From: Membranipora membranacea
Taxonomy: Eukaryota > Bryozoa > Gymnolaemata > Cheilostomatida > Membraniporidae
Assembly: GCA_914767715.1 (NCBI GenBank)
Contig: OU612073.1
Location: 19,842,001 to 19,902,000, forward strand
DNA: 60,000 nt
Reading direction: 5' to 3'
Shown: positions 1-13,228 of the stretch, piece by piece
How the letters are laid out: the number at the start of each line of letters is the position of its first letter
Numbering within the stretch: the first letter of the stretch is position 1
Translations under genes and position numbers: made by a program
Notes under the pieces: model-generated
The model's database searches: none
Told to the model about the DNA's origin: nothing
The model's input: only the letters and a program-made list of their open reading frames with translations

Positions 1-2229
1 AAAAATATTGATGCGCAACATCCCAGTCGAAGGTCTAACAGGCTATGTATGGTGCGGTATTGTAATCGAGGCTGTCCCGCAAATGACACATCTCATTGTA
101 ATCAGGCGGTTTGTAGCTAACATTGCGTTGATTCTGACATGGACAATTCAGTTATGGTGTTCTTAAGACACTTTGTTTAGCTTTCTGGTGGAGGCAGGAG
201 CCTGTACACTCCTTAGGTAAATCTTTAAAGTAATTACTGGAAATATTACCTCCAGAACAACACAGTTTGTCAATTAGGTCTCTGTTGCGTTGTCATAAGT
301 TCATACAGACATACATGCACACTAGAAGCTTTATCATTGAGATGGTTATTGAAGATACTTGAATTTACCCTCTGCATTTTGTTCCCCCTGATCACACATC
401 CCATTCAAGTGTCGTGAACTTGATATTCATTTCCCTTGTGAATTGAAACATAGCTAAATTTATAGTGGATAGATTTGATATATAACTATTAGTTGCTATT
501 GGCCATCAATGTCCCAACAATTATGCCTGTTTGTGAATAAAAAAGAGGTGCCAGGTCATTTTTAGCCAAGTTGACAATATTCTACAGAGCAGTAACATAT
601 TTCCCTCGAAACTTGAAGAGGGGCTTGTTTTTTAATCAATTGATTGCATTTATTTTTTTCATTGGAAATAACAAGGTGCAGCATTATAAACTCTACTTAG
701 TATAGCAATAATTCAAGGCATAAAATACATCGCCAGTGTCTTGTTGACGACGACTTGTTCATTGTTGGTCTTCAATATTTGACAGTGTGGATCTTGATTA
801 GTTTGGCCTTATTCTTATTTCTATAGGTATTATCGTCCATATATACCCCAATTGTCGCAAAACTCAACTGGAGCTGACTCGGTCTAGTTGTTGCTTTATT
901 GATTGGAGTAATCCCCTCACCAAAACAGAAAGAGGGCAACTCCGATTCAAAAGATACAGCTATTGTTCATAGTTATTTGTGAGTTTTGTACATCAGGTGG
1001 CACCCATATTCAATTTAGTTAAGTTAGCAAAAACCAAATCTTTGTCAGCAAAATTGAGATGAGCTCACAGGGCTAAAGAGGTGCATGAAATTAACGACCA
1101 CCTACAAATGGACGCAGCACCTGGTCTAGAGCCCCACATCAGTAGCAATGCTCAGTTTACATGTTTACACTGGAATAGGGAAACATCTAGGGGCTGCTCT
1201 CAAAGTGCTTCTGCCTCAAATCATGAGATCACTCTGTGCCATGTTCCATGGCTTCACTAAGAAGAGCGCATAATCCATTGGAAATTAGTCAAAAGCTCCT
1301 GTTTCACAACAAACACGAGATGTTTATATTATGTTTTTGTATTTCTGATGGTCGACAATTTTGGCTTTTCAGAGACACCTACAAAACTGAGGACACAGTA
1401 GTGATATAATCAACAAGATATTAAAATATAACAGTGATATTGATTATTTATATAATAGCTTAAAACAATGATAGCTAAGAGCTATAAGTGTGATATAATA
1501 TTTAAATCTAATGTTTTGTTCAAAAAATAAGCCTGTAGCAAATAGCGATGAGAGATTATGATGATAAGAAAAATAAAACATAAAAATGGCAACTACCCGA
1601 CACCATAAAGTTTGGTATAAAAGTTAAAAACAAAGGGTAAATGCCTCGCAAAACAGGTGGATTATCAGGTGGGATTTAAATGAGGATGTGGGAGTACAAT
1701 TCCAAAGATTAGATATAAGGGAGTTCAACCTCTTAGGTAAGATAGTAAAATGGATCGCCCACCCACCGTCACTAATCCACTTTTTAAACTATATGTCTTG
1801 ACTAAAACAAGTGGTACGAGCATGCTTGTGTTAGTAGTTGAGAAGAACTTATATATATATAGGTAGGAAGGACAGTTTTGTGGGCCTTGACAGGCAACTT
1901 AAATATAGATCTGGATCTGGTTAGAAACTCTGGCTTGTATATGTATGTGGTTTTGTTTTTCATTTTTTTTAAAATTCGGCAATAAAGCGATACACTGTGG
2001 TAAAATTCCGCTCAATAAAAAGTCATCATAAAAGAAACTTGACTAAGAAAACGAATAACTAAATCACAATTACTCTTGGGCGCTTTCACTGAAAGAAACA
2101 TGATTTACAAATATCACTGACATGAGCATGAATATCTAACACGATCATGCCAAGATTTTGAACAGTAGCTGATGCCTGATGGAGGAACAGAATCATTTAA
2201 ATCAAGTGATGTATTAGGTTGAGTCAGTT
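1..2229. other. Non-coding stretch, no gene recognised
   Basis: AT-rich sequence with no long open frame, no exon bounded by convincing splice sites, and no repeat that I could match elsewhere in the window. It may be intergenic or intronic to a gene outside the window. Confidence 0.4.
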
Positions 2230-2890
2230 TTACACAAAAATAGTATGAAATACGTCTTCGGGGGGTTCAACTTTAAATGGCTTCTTTTGTAAAGCAGGAT
2301 ATGATGGAGAAAGCCTGCCGACTTGTTAATCATTTCATGTTCACAAAAACTCACCCAGCACTCGATGTTGTCAGCTTACATGTGGCATTTCACACCAATG
2401 TTGACTAGAAGCTTAGGTAATGAAACCATCACACAGTTGAAGAAAATAGGGCCTAGTACGCTGCCCTGAGGCACACCTACACTGCAAGGTACAGGGTCAG
2501 ATTAATCGCAATTGATTCTCGCCTTGAACGAGCAATTTTATCGAGCAGGTATTATCCTCCGACCACGAATCTATATAAGAGCAAAAAAAGGAGATGTTCA
2601 TGTGAAATACAATCAAAGGCTGCTGACAAATCAAGGAGAATCAAGAACACTGTTCGACCATAATCTAGTTGCATATAGATGTAGACATGCTGTGTAGCAT
2701 TGTGACGCTTTGTTAATGACGGTAAGCTGATTGGTGTACACCAAGTAATGAATGGGTGCTAAGGTGACCTGTTAGCTGATTACCAACAGCAGTTTCTAGT
2801 ACCTTAGAAATGAAAGACAGATGAGGACGTTAAGAGTTCATGGATTCTGCAACTGGTCCATGAGTAGTGCGATGTGCGAGTGTTTGTACA
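2230..2890 (-). pseudogene. Decayed non-LTR retrotransposon reverse transcriptase fragment
   Basis: Read on the minus strand, the segment shows ordered reverse transcriptase motifs in shifting frames. First comes ISKVLETAVGNQL near 2790-2830, then LLDLSAAFDCISHEHLL near 2600-2645, then GVPQGSVLGPIFFNCV near 2445-2490, then a corrupted YADD-box (ADNIE after a stop) near 2365-2375. This order and wording is that of LINE (Jockey/CR1/RTE-like) reverse transcriptases. Several stop codons and frame changes show it is dead. No endonuclease domain or 3' tail was recognised, so it is a short internal remnant. The 186-nt plus-strand frame across it is antisense shadow. Confidence 0.8.
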
Positions 2891-5095
2891 GAGTACATAA
2901 AACTCCTGATATCGGGTAAAAATTGTCCAGTTTAGTAATAAGAGGCAAAAAATAATAAGCCTCCAGTTTAATAATACAAACGTTTAATATATTAATAATT
3001 ACCAAGGCTCAACACACTTTGCCATCAGATCCACAACTGTTGCTATTTATCCTCAGTGTGGTGTCTTGTCTAGGTGATACTCCCATTTCTGATGTTTTCT
3101 AGGTTGAGGCTTTGATTGTAAGAGTGATTTGATGTAAGACATTTTCCAGGTGGCTGGATGTGTAATACCAATAGCGATTTTATTATTCTCATTCCTATAC
3201 TTTCTCTTCACTGACCTCAGTAAAACTGTGACTGGACCCTTGCAGATATTACTCTTTCATGAAATTTTAGTTATTTTAGTGTACAATTGAGAGTTCTCAG
3301 CGGGGGTCCGTCATTGTTTCTCTGTGATTGTGACTATTAATGTCAGTTACAGACTTCAAGCTACAACTTCCATACCAGTCTTGATATTTTTGTGGTTGAT
3401 TTAAATGAAGTATTAACTCTTTCAAAGAAGATCTGACATTGCCCAACGTGGCTGACAAGTTTGCTGACCCTCGTGTAACCAAAACCAGTAGGGAGATCGA
3501 GTGCCAAGCTACTATCATGACCAATAACAACGTCTGTGTTCATCCAGTGCAAGCTAAGAGTTGAGGCAACTTTTAGATTATTGTTTTTCATAATTGTTCA
3601 CATATTTTATCATTACGCCATGGTTTTATCATGCAAAAATAATACAAATCTATATATATATGTATCCATGAATACGAAGATGCCTTTAATCCTGCTTTAC
3701 TCAGACTATTATGGCTGAAATTATTCCACCAATGGACTTTAGATATAACTGAACCATTCATCATCCATATGGTGATAGGACTTGAAATGAAACAGGCAAC
3801 CCTAATTCAAGTTAATACACTATCCCGAATCGTTCTCTGCCTTTAGTGTGTTTCCTTTGAGATGAGGTCAGTTCTTGATAGTAGCATTCCATCATCCCAT
3901 CAACCAAACAACTGTATGACTGTGGTTAATAATGGGATGCAACAGCCAGCAACCCAGGTTCGTTGATCATTGTGTGAAAATATGCAATCTGAGTAATAAT
4001 TTTTAAAATTAAGCAATGTTCTAGATGGGTTATAAGAGGCAAAAGATTTTTTTTTGTTCCAACATGGAAGCAATTGAACTAATCAGCTTTTATCACAATT
4101 TCATATAGATAATGTTAACGGCAGGTTCATGGCTCTTATCTACTGACATATGATTGCTTGAAACCTGATCCCTGTTATGGTCATGATCTTGATCATCAAA
4201 TGTCTGCTATCTGATCCACAGAAAATCTAATTTTATCACCGAAGCACAATAATAGTAATTATTTCCTACCTTATCATTATTACCAGATATGTTTTACTGA
4301 TTTTCAAAAAAAGGGTCAGTTAAAATTAGAAATATTCTGCTTTTCTGTAATTTAGGTGTTTTGGGCGAGTGTTGAATGGGGAGTTTTTTACTGCGAATAC
4401 TTTACTCCTCTAGGGTACTTGTTTTGTTGGTTTTAAGAGTATAAATTCCTATATATATTACAAGTTGTCTGCTCTAGACCATATCAGGATAACTCTAAGC
4501 ATCACTTAAGAGGTACAGTGCCCTCCACTTAACTCAAACATCTGGGGATCGCCAAATTTAGTCCTAATTGAGCAGACTGAATTACGTGACATTAAAATGT
4601 GTTGAAAGTTGGCTGACGGGACCAGTGACATCTGTTTGAATTAACGGGAGCTCTGAATTATGAAGCCTTAATTGAGAGGATTACGCTGTACTGATCATGC
4701 TCAGGAGAATAAATATTTTTGATACAAGTAGTGGTCAAAGCTAGTTCTGACTCTTGGATGTATTTTATGGTTGTGCATAACCATCCAATCTGAGATATGA
4801 TCATGCGATTATGAACATTATTACAAATCAAAATGTTCTGACCCAGCAGTTTCATATCAGCCAGCACTCTACACTGCATCTTCTGGCTGCTTGCCATGGT
4901 TGGCAGGTAGCATATTCCACATCCCACATTTCATAATTCTCGTCACTGGACATCCTGGTTATGCATTAGGTGAGCTAAAGAAATATCTCTAGCACCACCA
5001 GCATATTCAGTAAATCAAGTATTTCAATCTAGGATAAAATTAGTTTGTGACATTGAATCAAAAGACTTGACGAAACTGAGGGAAGCAAGATAAAG
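2891..5095. other. Non-coding stretch upstream of the transporter gene
   Basis: No gene recognised. Two overlapping minus-strand frames of 76-77 codons at 3297-3591 lack any domain I know. The stretch contains one copy of a dispersed inverted-repeat element at 4513-4691, listed separately. The transporter promoter presumably lies in the last few hundred bases, but no core element stands out. Confidence 0.4.
4513..4691 (-). repeat. Dispersed short inverted-terminus element, copy 1
   Basis: This 180-bp segment aligns along its length with the reverse complement of 36083-36249. Shared blocks include GTACAGTGC at one end, a central GTGACATTAAAATG-like block, CTGACGGGACCA, TCTGTTTGAATTAAC, and a closing ACGCTGTAC. 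The ends of both copies are inverted (GTACAGTG against CACTGTAC), as in a small non-autonomous DNA transposon. No coding capacity. Confidence 0.6.
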
Positions 5096-8000
5096 ATGAA
5101 GAAATATGAGAGTGACAACATTACAGAAGGAAAGGAAGAATCTGAGAGTACGCAACTGATACTGCAAGACAATCAAGATGGACGCAGGTCAGAGCTGTCT
5201 GTAGTTAAACAGAATGTGATGTTAGTCTCTCTGCTGATGCTGCACTTGAGCGTCATGATGGCAGACTCCCTTTTAGTTCCTTTTTACGGAACTTCAGCAA
5301 AGAAAAAGGGCATTAACAATATACAAGTTGGAATAGTGCTGGCAGCATATGAAGCCGCCAGGTTTGTGTCAGCACCAATCTATGGAATAGTGGTAAGGAG
5401 AGCAATATAATAATACTTCCAATATGATATATACACCTATAACCATACCCAAGGTTACGAAAAAATCACCATCATAAAATGTTCTAGTAAACATCAGATT
5501 ATTTTTCCTTTGAATACATCGTATAACGGATCGATATAAACTTTATCAATGAGAATAGTGTTTTTATTTTTAAGATACAGCGATTTGGACCAAAAGGGAT
5601 GTGTTTCGTAGGCAGCATTTGCTGTGGAGTCAGCATAATCGCATTCGGGTGAGTAAAGCTGTACCTAATCATAATATTTTAATTACATTGGCTTGAAATA
5701 GATTGCCGATGTTAACAAGGTAGGATACAGTTTTGGGCGTAAAGTACCACAGTTTGATCCACAGTGCCGGATGTCACTTTTTGTTGATGCTGGTAGCCTT
5801 TCATCCAAGGTTGTTTGAATCAGACCACGAATACAAGAGGCATACTGTGTGTCACAATCAGTATAAAGACCCCCATCGCCAGCGTAGAGGGCGCTACTCC
5901 ATACAAGCCACCAGGTGGCCCTGTTAAATAGCACCAGTCAAAATAACCCCATTTTATCCCCGTGAAAGGCCTGTACTACTGTCAGTACCAAAAAAGGACC
6001 TTCAGGGAATCTTTGATTTTGGATCGCAGATGCCAGACGGTACAATGAGATATGTAAACAAATGTATCAAGTGACCTCCATTGTATTTAGCATACACTAG
6101 AATAAACAACAAGCAGAGTGACACAAAAGTGATCCATCAAAGAAGTAATATTACATGGATTATGCTAATCCAAAATCAATCCAAAATGCAAGTTGACAAC
6201 CATAAGTTAGTCCAAAAATAGAACAATAAATTCCAGAAGATAAGCTGGGGAACAGAAGTGTATATATATAACATATGGAGTGACCATAGAACCGTTTCAT
6301 ATAACAAAGCCAAAATACACTCTAATTGGCTGAGAGCTAATCTGACGACAGCACAAAAAGTCAGCAAAAAGGGCAACTATATAAAGGCCAAAATTTTTAA
6401 CAGTTTTAAACAGTTTTGAAACATTTTTGGAACATTCTTGAACAGTAAATTATAATTAAATTACATTACAAGAACAAAGTTTAAGGTAGGAAGTTTATAA
6501 GTATAAGTATATATACTGTTTATCCGTTCCTCACAATACACTATTTGTTGTCAGATTTTTGTGGAGTGTCTCAACACAACTCTAGATTTCACGCTACCAA
6601 CCCATCATAATCTACTGACCAACTTTGCATGCTGGAAATAATATGACCGTGGTAGAATCAAGTCAGCGCTTTTGTCATAGTACAGTGATAATTGAATAAA
6701 ATTGACCATAAGAGAAAACAGAATCTGTCTGAATTAGGATTTAAACTACAGCCTGACATGTAACACTTAACTCAGCTATAAGCCCTTTGTTGTGAGAACA
6801 AGGAGTATGCAACTTGTGAATTAGACTTGTTAAATTTCGTCTTGCTACAACCGTGATATACAAAGCAAAAAAACTAAATTAAAGGTCATTGTGCTGAGCT
6901 TGCTTTTGCAGGTTGGTATACTACGTCAATGACAGTTACTTCTTCTTAATGTGCGTTATCTTAAGGCTAATTACTGGAAGTTCTTCTGTTATGTTGACGG
7001 TAGCCATGACAAGTGGGCTGATGAAAGTCACAGATTACAAGAGCACTACTATCATGGTGAGTGATAATCATGTTGTTGTGGAGGACATTACCATCCAATC
7101 CATAGGTTTTTACTGCCTGTTTGCATTCTAGCATGTTATATTTGGTGATATACCAACACAAGATCTATATTTCACCATACCTATGATTGTGTCAGAATAG
7201 CATTATTTCTATTTCTGTTATCTGTGAGTTGCTCCAATTTGTAAAGGGGCACTAGCCCTCTGCTATTAGACTTCTGGGCAATAATGTGATTGGTAATTTA
7301 TGAAGGGTGTATGTACGCCCTACCATTCAGTCTAAACCGCTGTGTTGTTGACCTTGGCTTGAAACTAACCTCAATTCGAACATTACTTGTCGCAGGTATG
7401 CTGTATATTGCTGTATATAATTAAAACAATAAAATACAAGTATGTATATTCATATAAATGTATAATATATATATATATATAAAAGACTGTTTAAAATGAG
7501 GAGGATGTACAAAGTAACAAATCTGTAAGTAAGAGTATTGTTCCTTCTATGTTTATTCAAAGATTACGCACTAAATCCATAGTTTATACATGTAAAGTTT
7601 CGCTTTTGATGTTATTATTGATTATGTTATTGGGCACACTACATTCGAAAAAGGAGTTGTCTTCACAATATGTAAGAATAGGCAACTCCAAATAAATATG
7701 TGATGTCTATTGTAATTTGGCTAATATTAAATATTAATAGCGCGCTCTTTAATCATTTGTAAAATAAAAGACACTCATTTTGACACCAAGAATGACTATT
7801 AAAATGAAGAATAGTACAAATAACATATTTATACACTACTTTGGAAGCACTGCCATCTTCACAGGGGGCACCTAGCAATGATTTCCTGTCACCGTCATGT
7901 GCTTGAATATGATGGTCACTAGCTGATTAAGACTGATTAAATTCAACTTACTGTGACTTCATTCAACAACGCCTCAAGAAAAAAAGTCATGGATTTTATT

Positions 8001-11000
8001 TGGCTTGCCAGACATAAACAAATGTTTCATATTTCTTGCTCTGTACAAATTATATTATACAATTTGACCTTTCAGGGTTTGATAGAAGCTTCAATGGGAG
8101 CTGGTTTCACAGTTGGGCCTGCTATTGGCGCTTTATTTTACAAGGTAATATAATTACTGTATATCTCTGATACCGTTATTTTTGATTGATTTAGAAGTCT
8201 TTAATTCGTGACATCATATTGCACATGCGTTGATGAATTCCGAAGGACAAGACAAATGGTACCGATCAATCATCGGACAAGATTGCACAAAATTAGATGG
8301 GCTGATTATTTTGTATAGTCACTGATATTGAATCAAAATTCACAGATTTCTATTTTGATATAGTAATCGGGAAATTTTGAATCCCATAGAGGTGTAGAAA
8401 AACACAATGTAATAAACAAATAGATGAAGCATAGATGCTGATGTTCTGATAGATCCTGCGATCACTCTAGTTTTGAATCATGCTCGAGTTTTTAACCTGA
8501 TTTTGTTTTTCGTTATGAGTAAGCAGTAAAATACAGAACATGAACTTGACTGTTTTGTCATTGCAGTCAAGCGGATACGTCGCATGCTTTTTGATTTTTG
8601 GCGGATTTATAACCCTGGCTTCCATGCTGATCCCGATTGTGGTCCCAAAGATGGGTGAGTATTGCATCTGCAAATCTAGCTTAGTGTGGTGTACCATACA
8701 ATGCTATCCCCTACCCAAGCCTAGCTTAGTGTGGTGTACCATACAAGGCTATCCCCTACCCAAGTCTAGCTTAGTGTGGTGTGCCATACAATGCTATCCC
8801 CTACCCAAGCCTAGCTTAGTGTGGTGTACCATACAATGCTATCCCCTACCCAAGCCTAGCTTAGTGTGGTGTACCATACAAGGCTATCCCCTACCCAAGC
8901 CTAGCTTAGTGTGGTGTACCATACAAGGCTATCCCCTACCCAAGCCTAGCTTAGTGTGGTGTACCATACAATGCTATCTCCTACCCAATGACAAGCTGGT
9001 ATGACAACTAAAGAAAGAAACCAGGGGTCCAAGCATTTGGTTGTGTATGATCTGATAACCATAACGCATATGTTGTGTTAATAGGAAGGCAAGGGTGATA
9101 TGGATGAGCTTGTGGGATGCGAGTGCACATCTCAGAGCAGTGGATAGTGGGATAGCTATCTCTATCAACCCATCCTTTTTGGGGATGGTTAGATGGTATT
9201 CCCTGCCAGGAAACTTGGGTTCGAGTCCACTGGGAGCTATCTAGATCAAGTATTTAGGGTGTATATACTTTCAGGTTTGAGTTACCGCTTTCTCTGCAGA
9301 AATATCTAGGTAGTGAGCTGTGGAAGTGCATTTATTTATTCTCATACACATTATTTTGACTTAATCCCATTTGCCTGTCGAAGCAATTGTTTTACTTTTC
9401 TCTCCTCTAGAACCAGATTCAGCGAGTGAGAACACAGGGCTCAGAGGATTCCTATGTATAATCAGTATACCTGGAGTATTCCTAGCAGGGTTCTTAACAA
9501 CATCTATGTCCAAATTTGGAACCAATATGATTTTCTCGTTTGTTCCAGAACATATGAACACAGAGGTAAGTTATGGTAAAGCTCTTTGATTGCGTTTCTA
9601 TAGAGGCTTACTATCCACACCTTCCCACTACAGGGGTTCCTTCAAACTGCCAAATCAGCTATTTGTGATCACAGAGCCATCCTGCACCCTGTTTGAACAG
9701 CTCCAACTTGTTTATAGTCATGTTACCCTATGAGAAACCATGAAGTTGGTATTTTCCAGCAGGCCTAAAGACATTGTGTAACTATTGGTAGGGCAGGAGC
9801 AAGTGAGGTCGGATAACCTTCCTGATCTGATCTGCATCCCTATTTGACTTACCTAATATAGTCAACTATTATGAAGAGAAGATATTGAGTCTCCAGCTAC
9901 CTCTGTAGCATATGAATAATTGCACTCTATTTTTATTTCAGTACCCTGGCGAAGCACAGACGGCTGTTACGGTGTTTTATACTGCTTGCCCAGTTATATA
10001 CTTGATTAGTACTGTACCAGTATCTAGGATAGTCAACAAGGTAAGTGTTTAATGGGATGCGATCGCTGAGAAAGTAAACAAGGTCAAAATATTGTCTGTT
10101 ACACTGATTGAAATACCCTTTTTTTTCTTTTTTCTTAATACTTTTATTGACATCACAATGTTTTTTGTCATGTGCCAAGAGAAGAAAGGAAAAAAAGCAA
10201 TTTGTAGAGGTGCCCTTCATGCTGTGTTAGTGATACTGATACTAAGCGTACCAATTTTATTTCTAAGCAATGAAACAAACTTATCGGTACCCGAAGTATG
10301 ATGCTGCTTCGTAAACTTTGTGTTTGAAGCATGAGCTCTGAGTTTTCTACTATGTAGGGATATGTCTGGTCTTTAATGGTTGTCTGCTGGCTGGTAGCTG
10401 CTACGATCTATATATGTATTACTCCCTACGTGCTTCACTTACTCTCAGGCAGAATTCAGTAAGTGGCCTTTCTACAAGCTGATACTTCTTCAATTAATAT
10501 TAGTACACTGGGGATCACATTTATAATAAAAATCTGGTTTCTTCATGGTGCATCGGATAGGAGTATGAGGTGGAGGTGGCTCTTGTTCTCTAGGGGAAGA
10601 TACATTTGGCATATCAGCATCAATCACAATAGGATTATCTCACACATATTAAGTTCTACAGCTGAAGAGAGTGAACACTCTTGATTACATTGATCTAATA
10701 ATTGGTCAAATCTTTTCAGAGAGCCTTCTACACTAGAAAATAATCGATAATTGAAAGCTGTATAAACCCCATTACAAATTCCACATGTCTGTCATCGTCC
10801 CCAACATGAAGAATTTTTCATGAACACACTCAGAGGGTACAAAAAAAAGTGAGTCTTGCTCTGGATGGGATTAGTTCTTTTGTGGGTTTTTCCTTGAGCT
10901 TGGACACCAGCGATGTTATTTCGTATTATAGCTATGAATGGTGGTATACTGTGATAATCTTCGGACTTTCTGAACTCTTCTATACTGCTCTTATGATAGC

Positions 11001-12131
11001 TCCTTTCCAAGCGTGTCTTGATCTGGTCAGGTTAGTAGACAACACTTACGCATCCCTCCGTATCATTCTTGTCTTTATTCTTTATCAAAATAAAAGTCCG
11101 TGCTAGGCCTACACAAAATTTGAACAAACTGTAAATGAAAATATCGAAGCTCAATGTGACTTGTTTGATATAGAATGACAACATGAAAGGTGAATGTGTG
11201 TCTGCTATCAGCTCCCTTAGTTGATTTAGTTGATTGAGCCTCAAATAATAAAGCTCATCTATGGCCTTCTCTATCTCCATTTAACTTTTACCGTTACAAG
11301 TCATCCAACTTGTCTTGCCCTTGCAGCATAAACGGAATCAAGAGAGACAACCTTGGAACATATGGTATGCTATCGGGCATAATAAATTCTGGGTTTAACT
11401 TTGGATCAACCCTAGCTCCAGCTGTAGCCGGAACTATCACACAGTATCTGGGGTTTGCCTGGACTTCTATTGTGGCCACCGGCCTTTACACAGTGATGGT
11501 AAGCTCTGAATAATATGATTGTAGGCGTTCTAATAATTAAATTGTTAGTCATTTTGAACACACCGTCCTAAACTCTTTTGACTGTCTTCATATTATTCTC
11601 TTGCTGTCTGACTGTTCCAACTATGTGAACAAGTTGAGACTCCTAAAATGATGACCATTACCCTAATGGTGTTGTAGAGAGTAAATAGGATTAAGAGATA
11701 ATATTTGGTTGACAACCACCTATTCAACCTCGCCTTCTCAAAGCAAAATTTTGAAGAAAAAAACTGCAAACATTATTTTGTTATTATTTTTAAAAAAATC
11801 AAGTTGTCTTATCACACACCACATCCCAAAGCATTGGCAGCGAAATATTAGTTGCCTTAGGGGCGCAGCCGCAAGATCTGCACCAGGTTGCTCTCTGTTT
11901 GCAAGCAGGTAGGAGCACACCTGGGGGCCAATCAAACCCCAGTAGTCGATGGACTGCAGCGCATGGGGTTCAAACCCACGACCCACAACAATTGCGTGCT
12001 AAAGGAACTGCGTTTTAACCAACTGAGCAACCTTGCCCAGGTTAAATAATACAAACTATTATGCTTTCTAGGGCCTTATGATGATTGGATATCTGTGTTA
12101 TATGAGATTACGCAGCAAGCCACTCAAATAA
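5096..12131 (+). CDS. SLC18B1-like major facilitator superfamily transporter (12 exons)
   Basis: Predicted 12-transmembrane MFS transporter of about 522 residues, related to SLC18B1 and the vesicular amine transporters, which export cationic amines or polyamines into vesicles by proton antiport. Exons: 5096-5392, 5575-5648, 6912-7056, 8076-8144, 8567-8654, 9411-9565, 9942-10040, 10182-10295, 10358-10458, 10836-11030, 11327-11498, 12072-12131; the phases all agree. The N-terminus is polar, then TM1 with MMADSLLVPFYGTSAKKKG, matching the SLC18B1 'MM-S-L-PF-EKKG' signature. GPAIGALFYKSSGY matches the loop-5 'GPPVGGFLYQSFGY' motif, and exon 11 (GTYGMLSGIINSGFNFGSTLAPAVAG) gives the late glycine-rich helix. 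Exon 2 could start six bases later at 5581; the chosen site keeps the family length. Exons 8 and 10 have weak acceptors. Substrate is not deducible. AATAAA overlaps the stop codon. Confidence 0.85.
5840..5936 (+). mobile_element. 3' fragment of a SINE-like repeat
   Basis: Shares ACTGTGTGT..CAGTATAAA, a C-rich run, CTCCATACAAGCCACC and a closing GT(T)TAATAG block with 34738-34866, in the same orientation. It lies in intron 2 of the transporter and lacks the tRNA-like head seen in the 34.6-kb copy, so it is a truncated copy. Confidence 0.55.
8672..8986 (+). repeat. Minisatellite, seven copies of a 45-bp unit
   Basis: Seven head-to-tail 45-bp units differ by only one to three bases each. The array starts 17 bases downstream of the GT donor (8655) that ends exon 5 of the transporter gene. 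The unit is a multiple of three and has no stop in the exon's frame, so read-through would add seven copies of a 15-residue KPSLVWCTIQCYPLP-type repeat, ending at 9004. It is most simply an intronic tandem repeat. Confidence 0.97.
9182..9240 (+). repeat. tRNA-related relic (probable SINE head)
   Basis: GGTTCGAGTCC at about 9219-9229 matches the Pol III B box exactly. An A-box-like TGGTTAGATGG lies some 35 bases upstream, and the stretch between resembles a glycine tRNA (CCTGCCA anticodon arm region). Acceptor-stem pairing is absent, so it is not a functional tRNA gene. No element body could be delimited. Confidence 0.45.
11850..12042 (-). mobile_element. tRNA-derived SINE, minus orientation
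   Basis: On the minus strand the element opens with a tRNA-like head. The A box is in TTGCTCAGTTGGTTAAAACG (about 12010-12030) and the B box in GGGTTTGAACCCC (about 11966-11978). These are spaced as in a tRNA, followed by a roughly 110-bp non-tRNA body down to about 11850. It sits in the last intron of the transporter gene. No other copy with the same body was found in the window. Confidence 0.65.
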
Positions 12132-13228
12132 AGTATTTGCAGAGCAGATCGAATAGCGGAAGGAAAAAAGTCATACACAAAGCATTCTTGGAATTATGTC
12201 TGATATTACAGGACCATTTAAATAAGTGATTCTACACATTTATTCACTCCCAACAATGACAGAATTAATGTTATAACCAGACATTCAACCAGAGAAAAAT
12301 GTGTGGTAGTTTATATAAATACAGGAATTGGAGCTCTGCAGCTTTTCAAATACAGATGAATTCATTCTCAAACATTTGATTCTAAATATATGAGTAAAAA
12401 CTCATGCGTCCTCTACTTTTTATGGGTTTTGTAAAAGTGGCCGCATATTTTTTCTATCCATAATGTAACTGAGTTTAATACAACCAAAGTATGTTCCGAA
12501 AGTTGATAAATGTAATTGTGAGGTTTTATATCACAATAGGTCGACGTTGAAGGTGTTAGCAATCAGGTGACAGTCTTTCCTCCCCATAGGCCAGCAGTCA
12601 ACAATCCTCATCATCCACTTGAGTGGGTTGAAGTTGGAATAACAACAACAACAATATCGCTGCCACTTCCTGAAGATTTTTAGTAACCCTAAACACTTTT
12701 TACACTCTTTTATACCTGAGAGGAAGCCTTTGAATCGCAGACAGTCTGCTCACAGTATGGATTCTTTTATTACCAGAGCCAGGACCACCAAATGCCAGAA
12801 AAGATTTTTCAATTTTTCAGTTCAAAATTTTATGTGAGAGCATTTGCTAAGCCAATCGTATTATATAAATGATTTTCAACATTTCTTACGGTGGAAAATA
12901 AACTCATTATCATTAATCTGCACGAAGTTAGAATAGTATAAAACATGTGTTCATAATTCCCCAGGGATAAAGTCAATCCAATGATAAATAACACATGAAT
13001 AAACACACCTGAGGGCACTGGGGATGGAATAGTCAACCCGAAAAGCAACCTGACATGATAATTAACCGTTAGCAACCACGCTTATTCTGATAACGCCATC
13101 TCACCAACTCCCTCTCTCAATTTTAAATGAGTGAACTATGTACTGTGTATGTCTATACCAGCCGCGATCAAGTGAATATATGAATATAATTCATGACTTC
13201 CAAGTAATTATTTTATCTACAATTTGCA
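12132..13228. other. Intergenic stretch, no gene seen
   Basis: Presumably holds the 3' UTR of the transporter and then intergenic DNA. No exon or conserved motif recognised. A short (AAC)n run near 12643-12653 is the only simple repeat. Confidence 0.4.

Noticed and set aside
3297-3591. Minus-strand coding exons in two overlapping frames
   Set aside because: No recognisable domain in either frame; probably chance.
8672-8986. CRISPR-like array of regular repeats
   Set aside because: Units are contiguous with no unique spacers, and the context is an animal intron; it is a minisatellite.
9182-9240. Functional tRNA gene
   Set aside because: A good B box but no acceptor-stem pairing and no clear anticodon arm.
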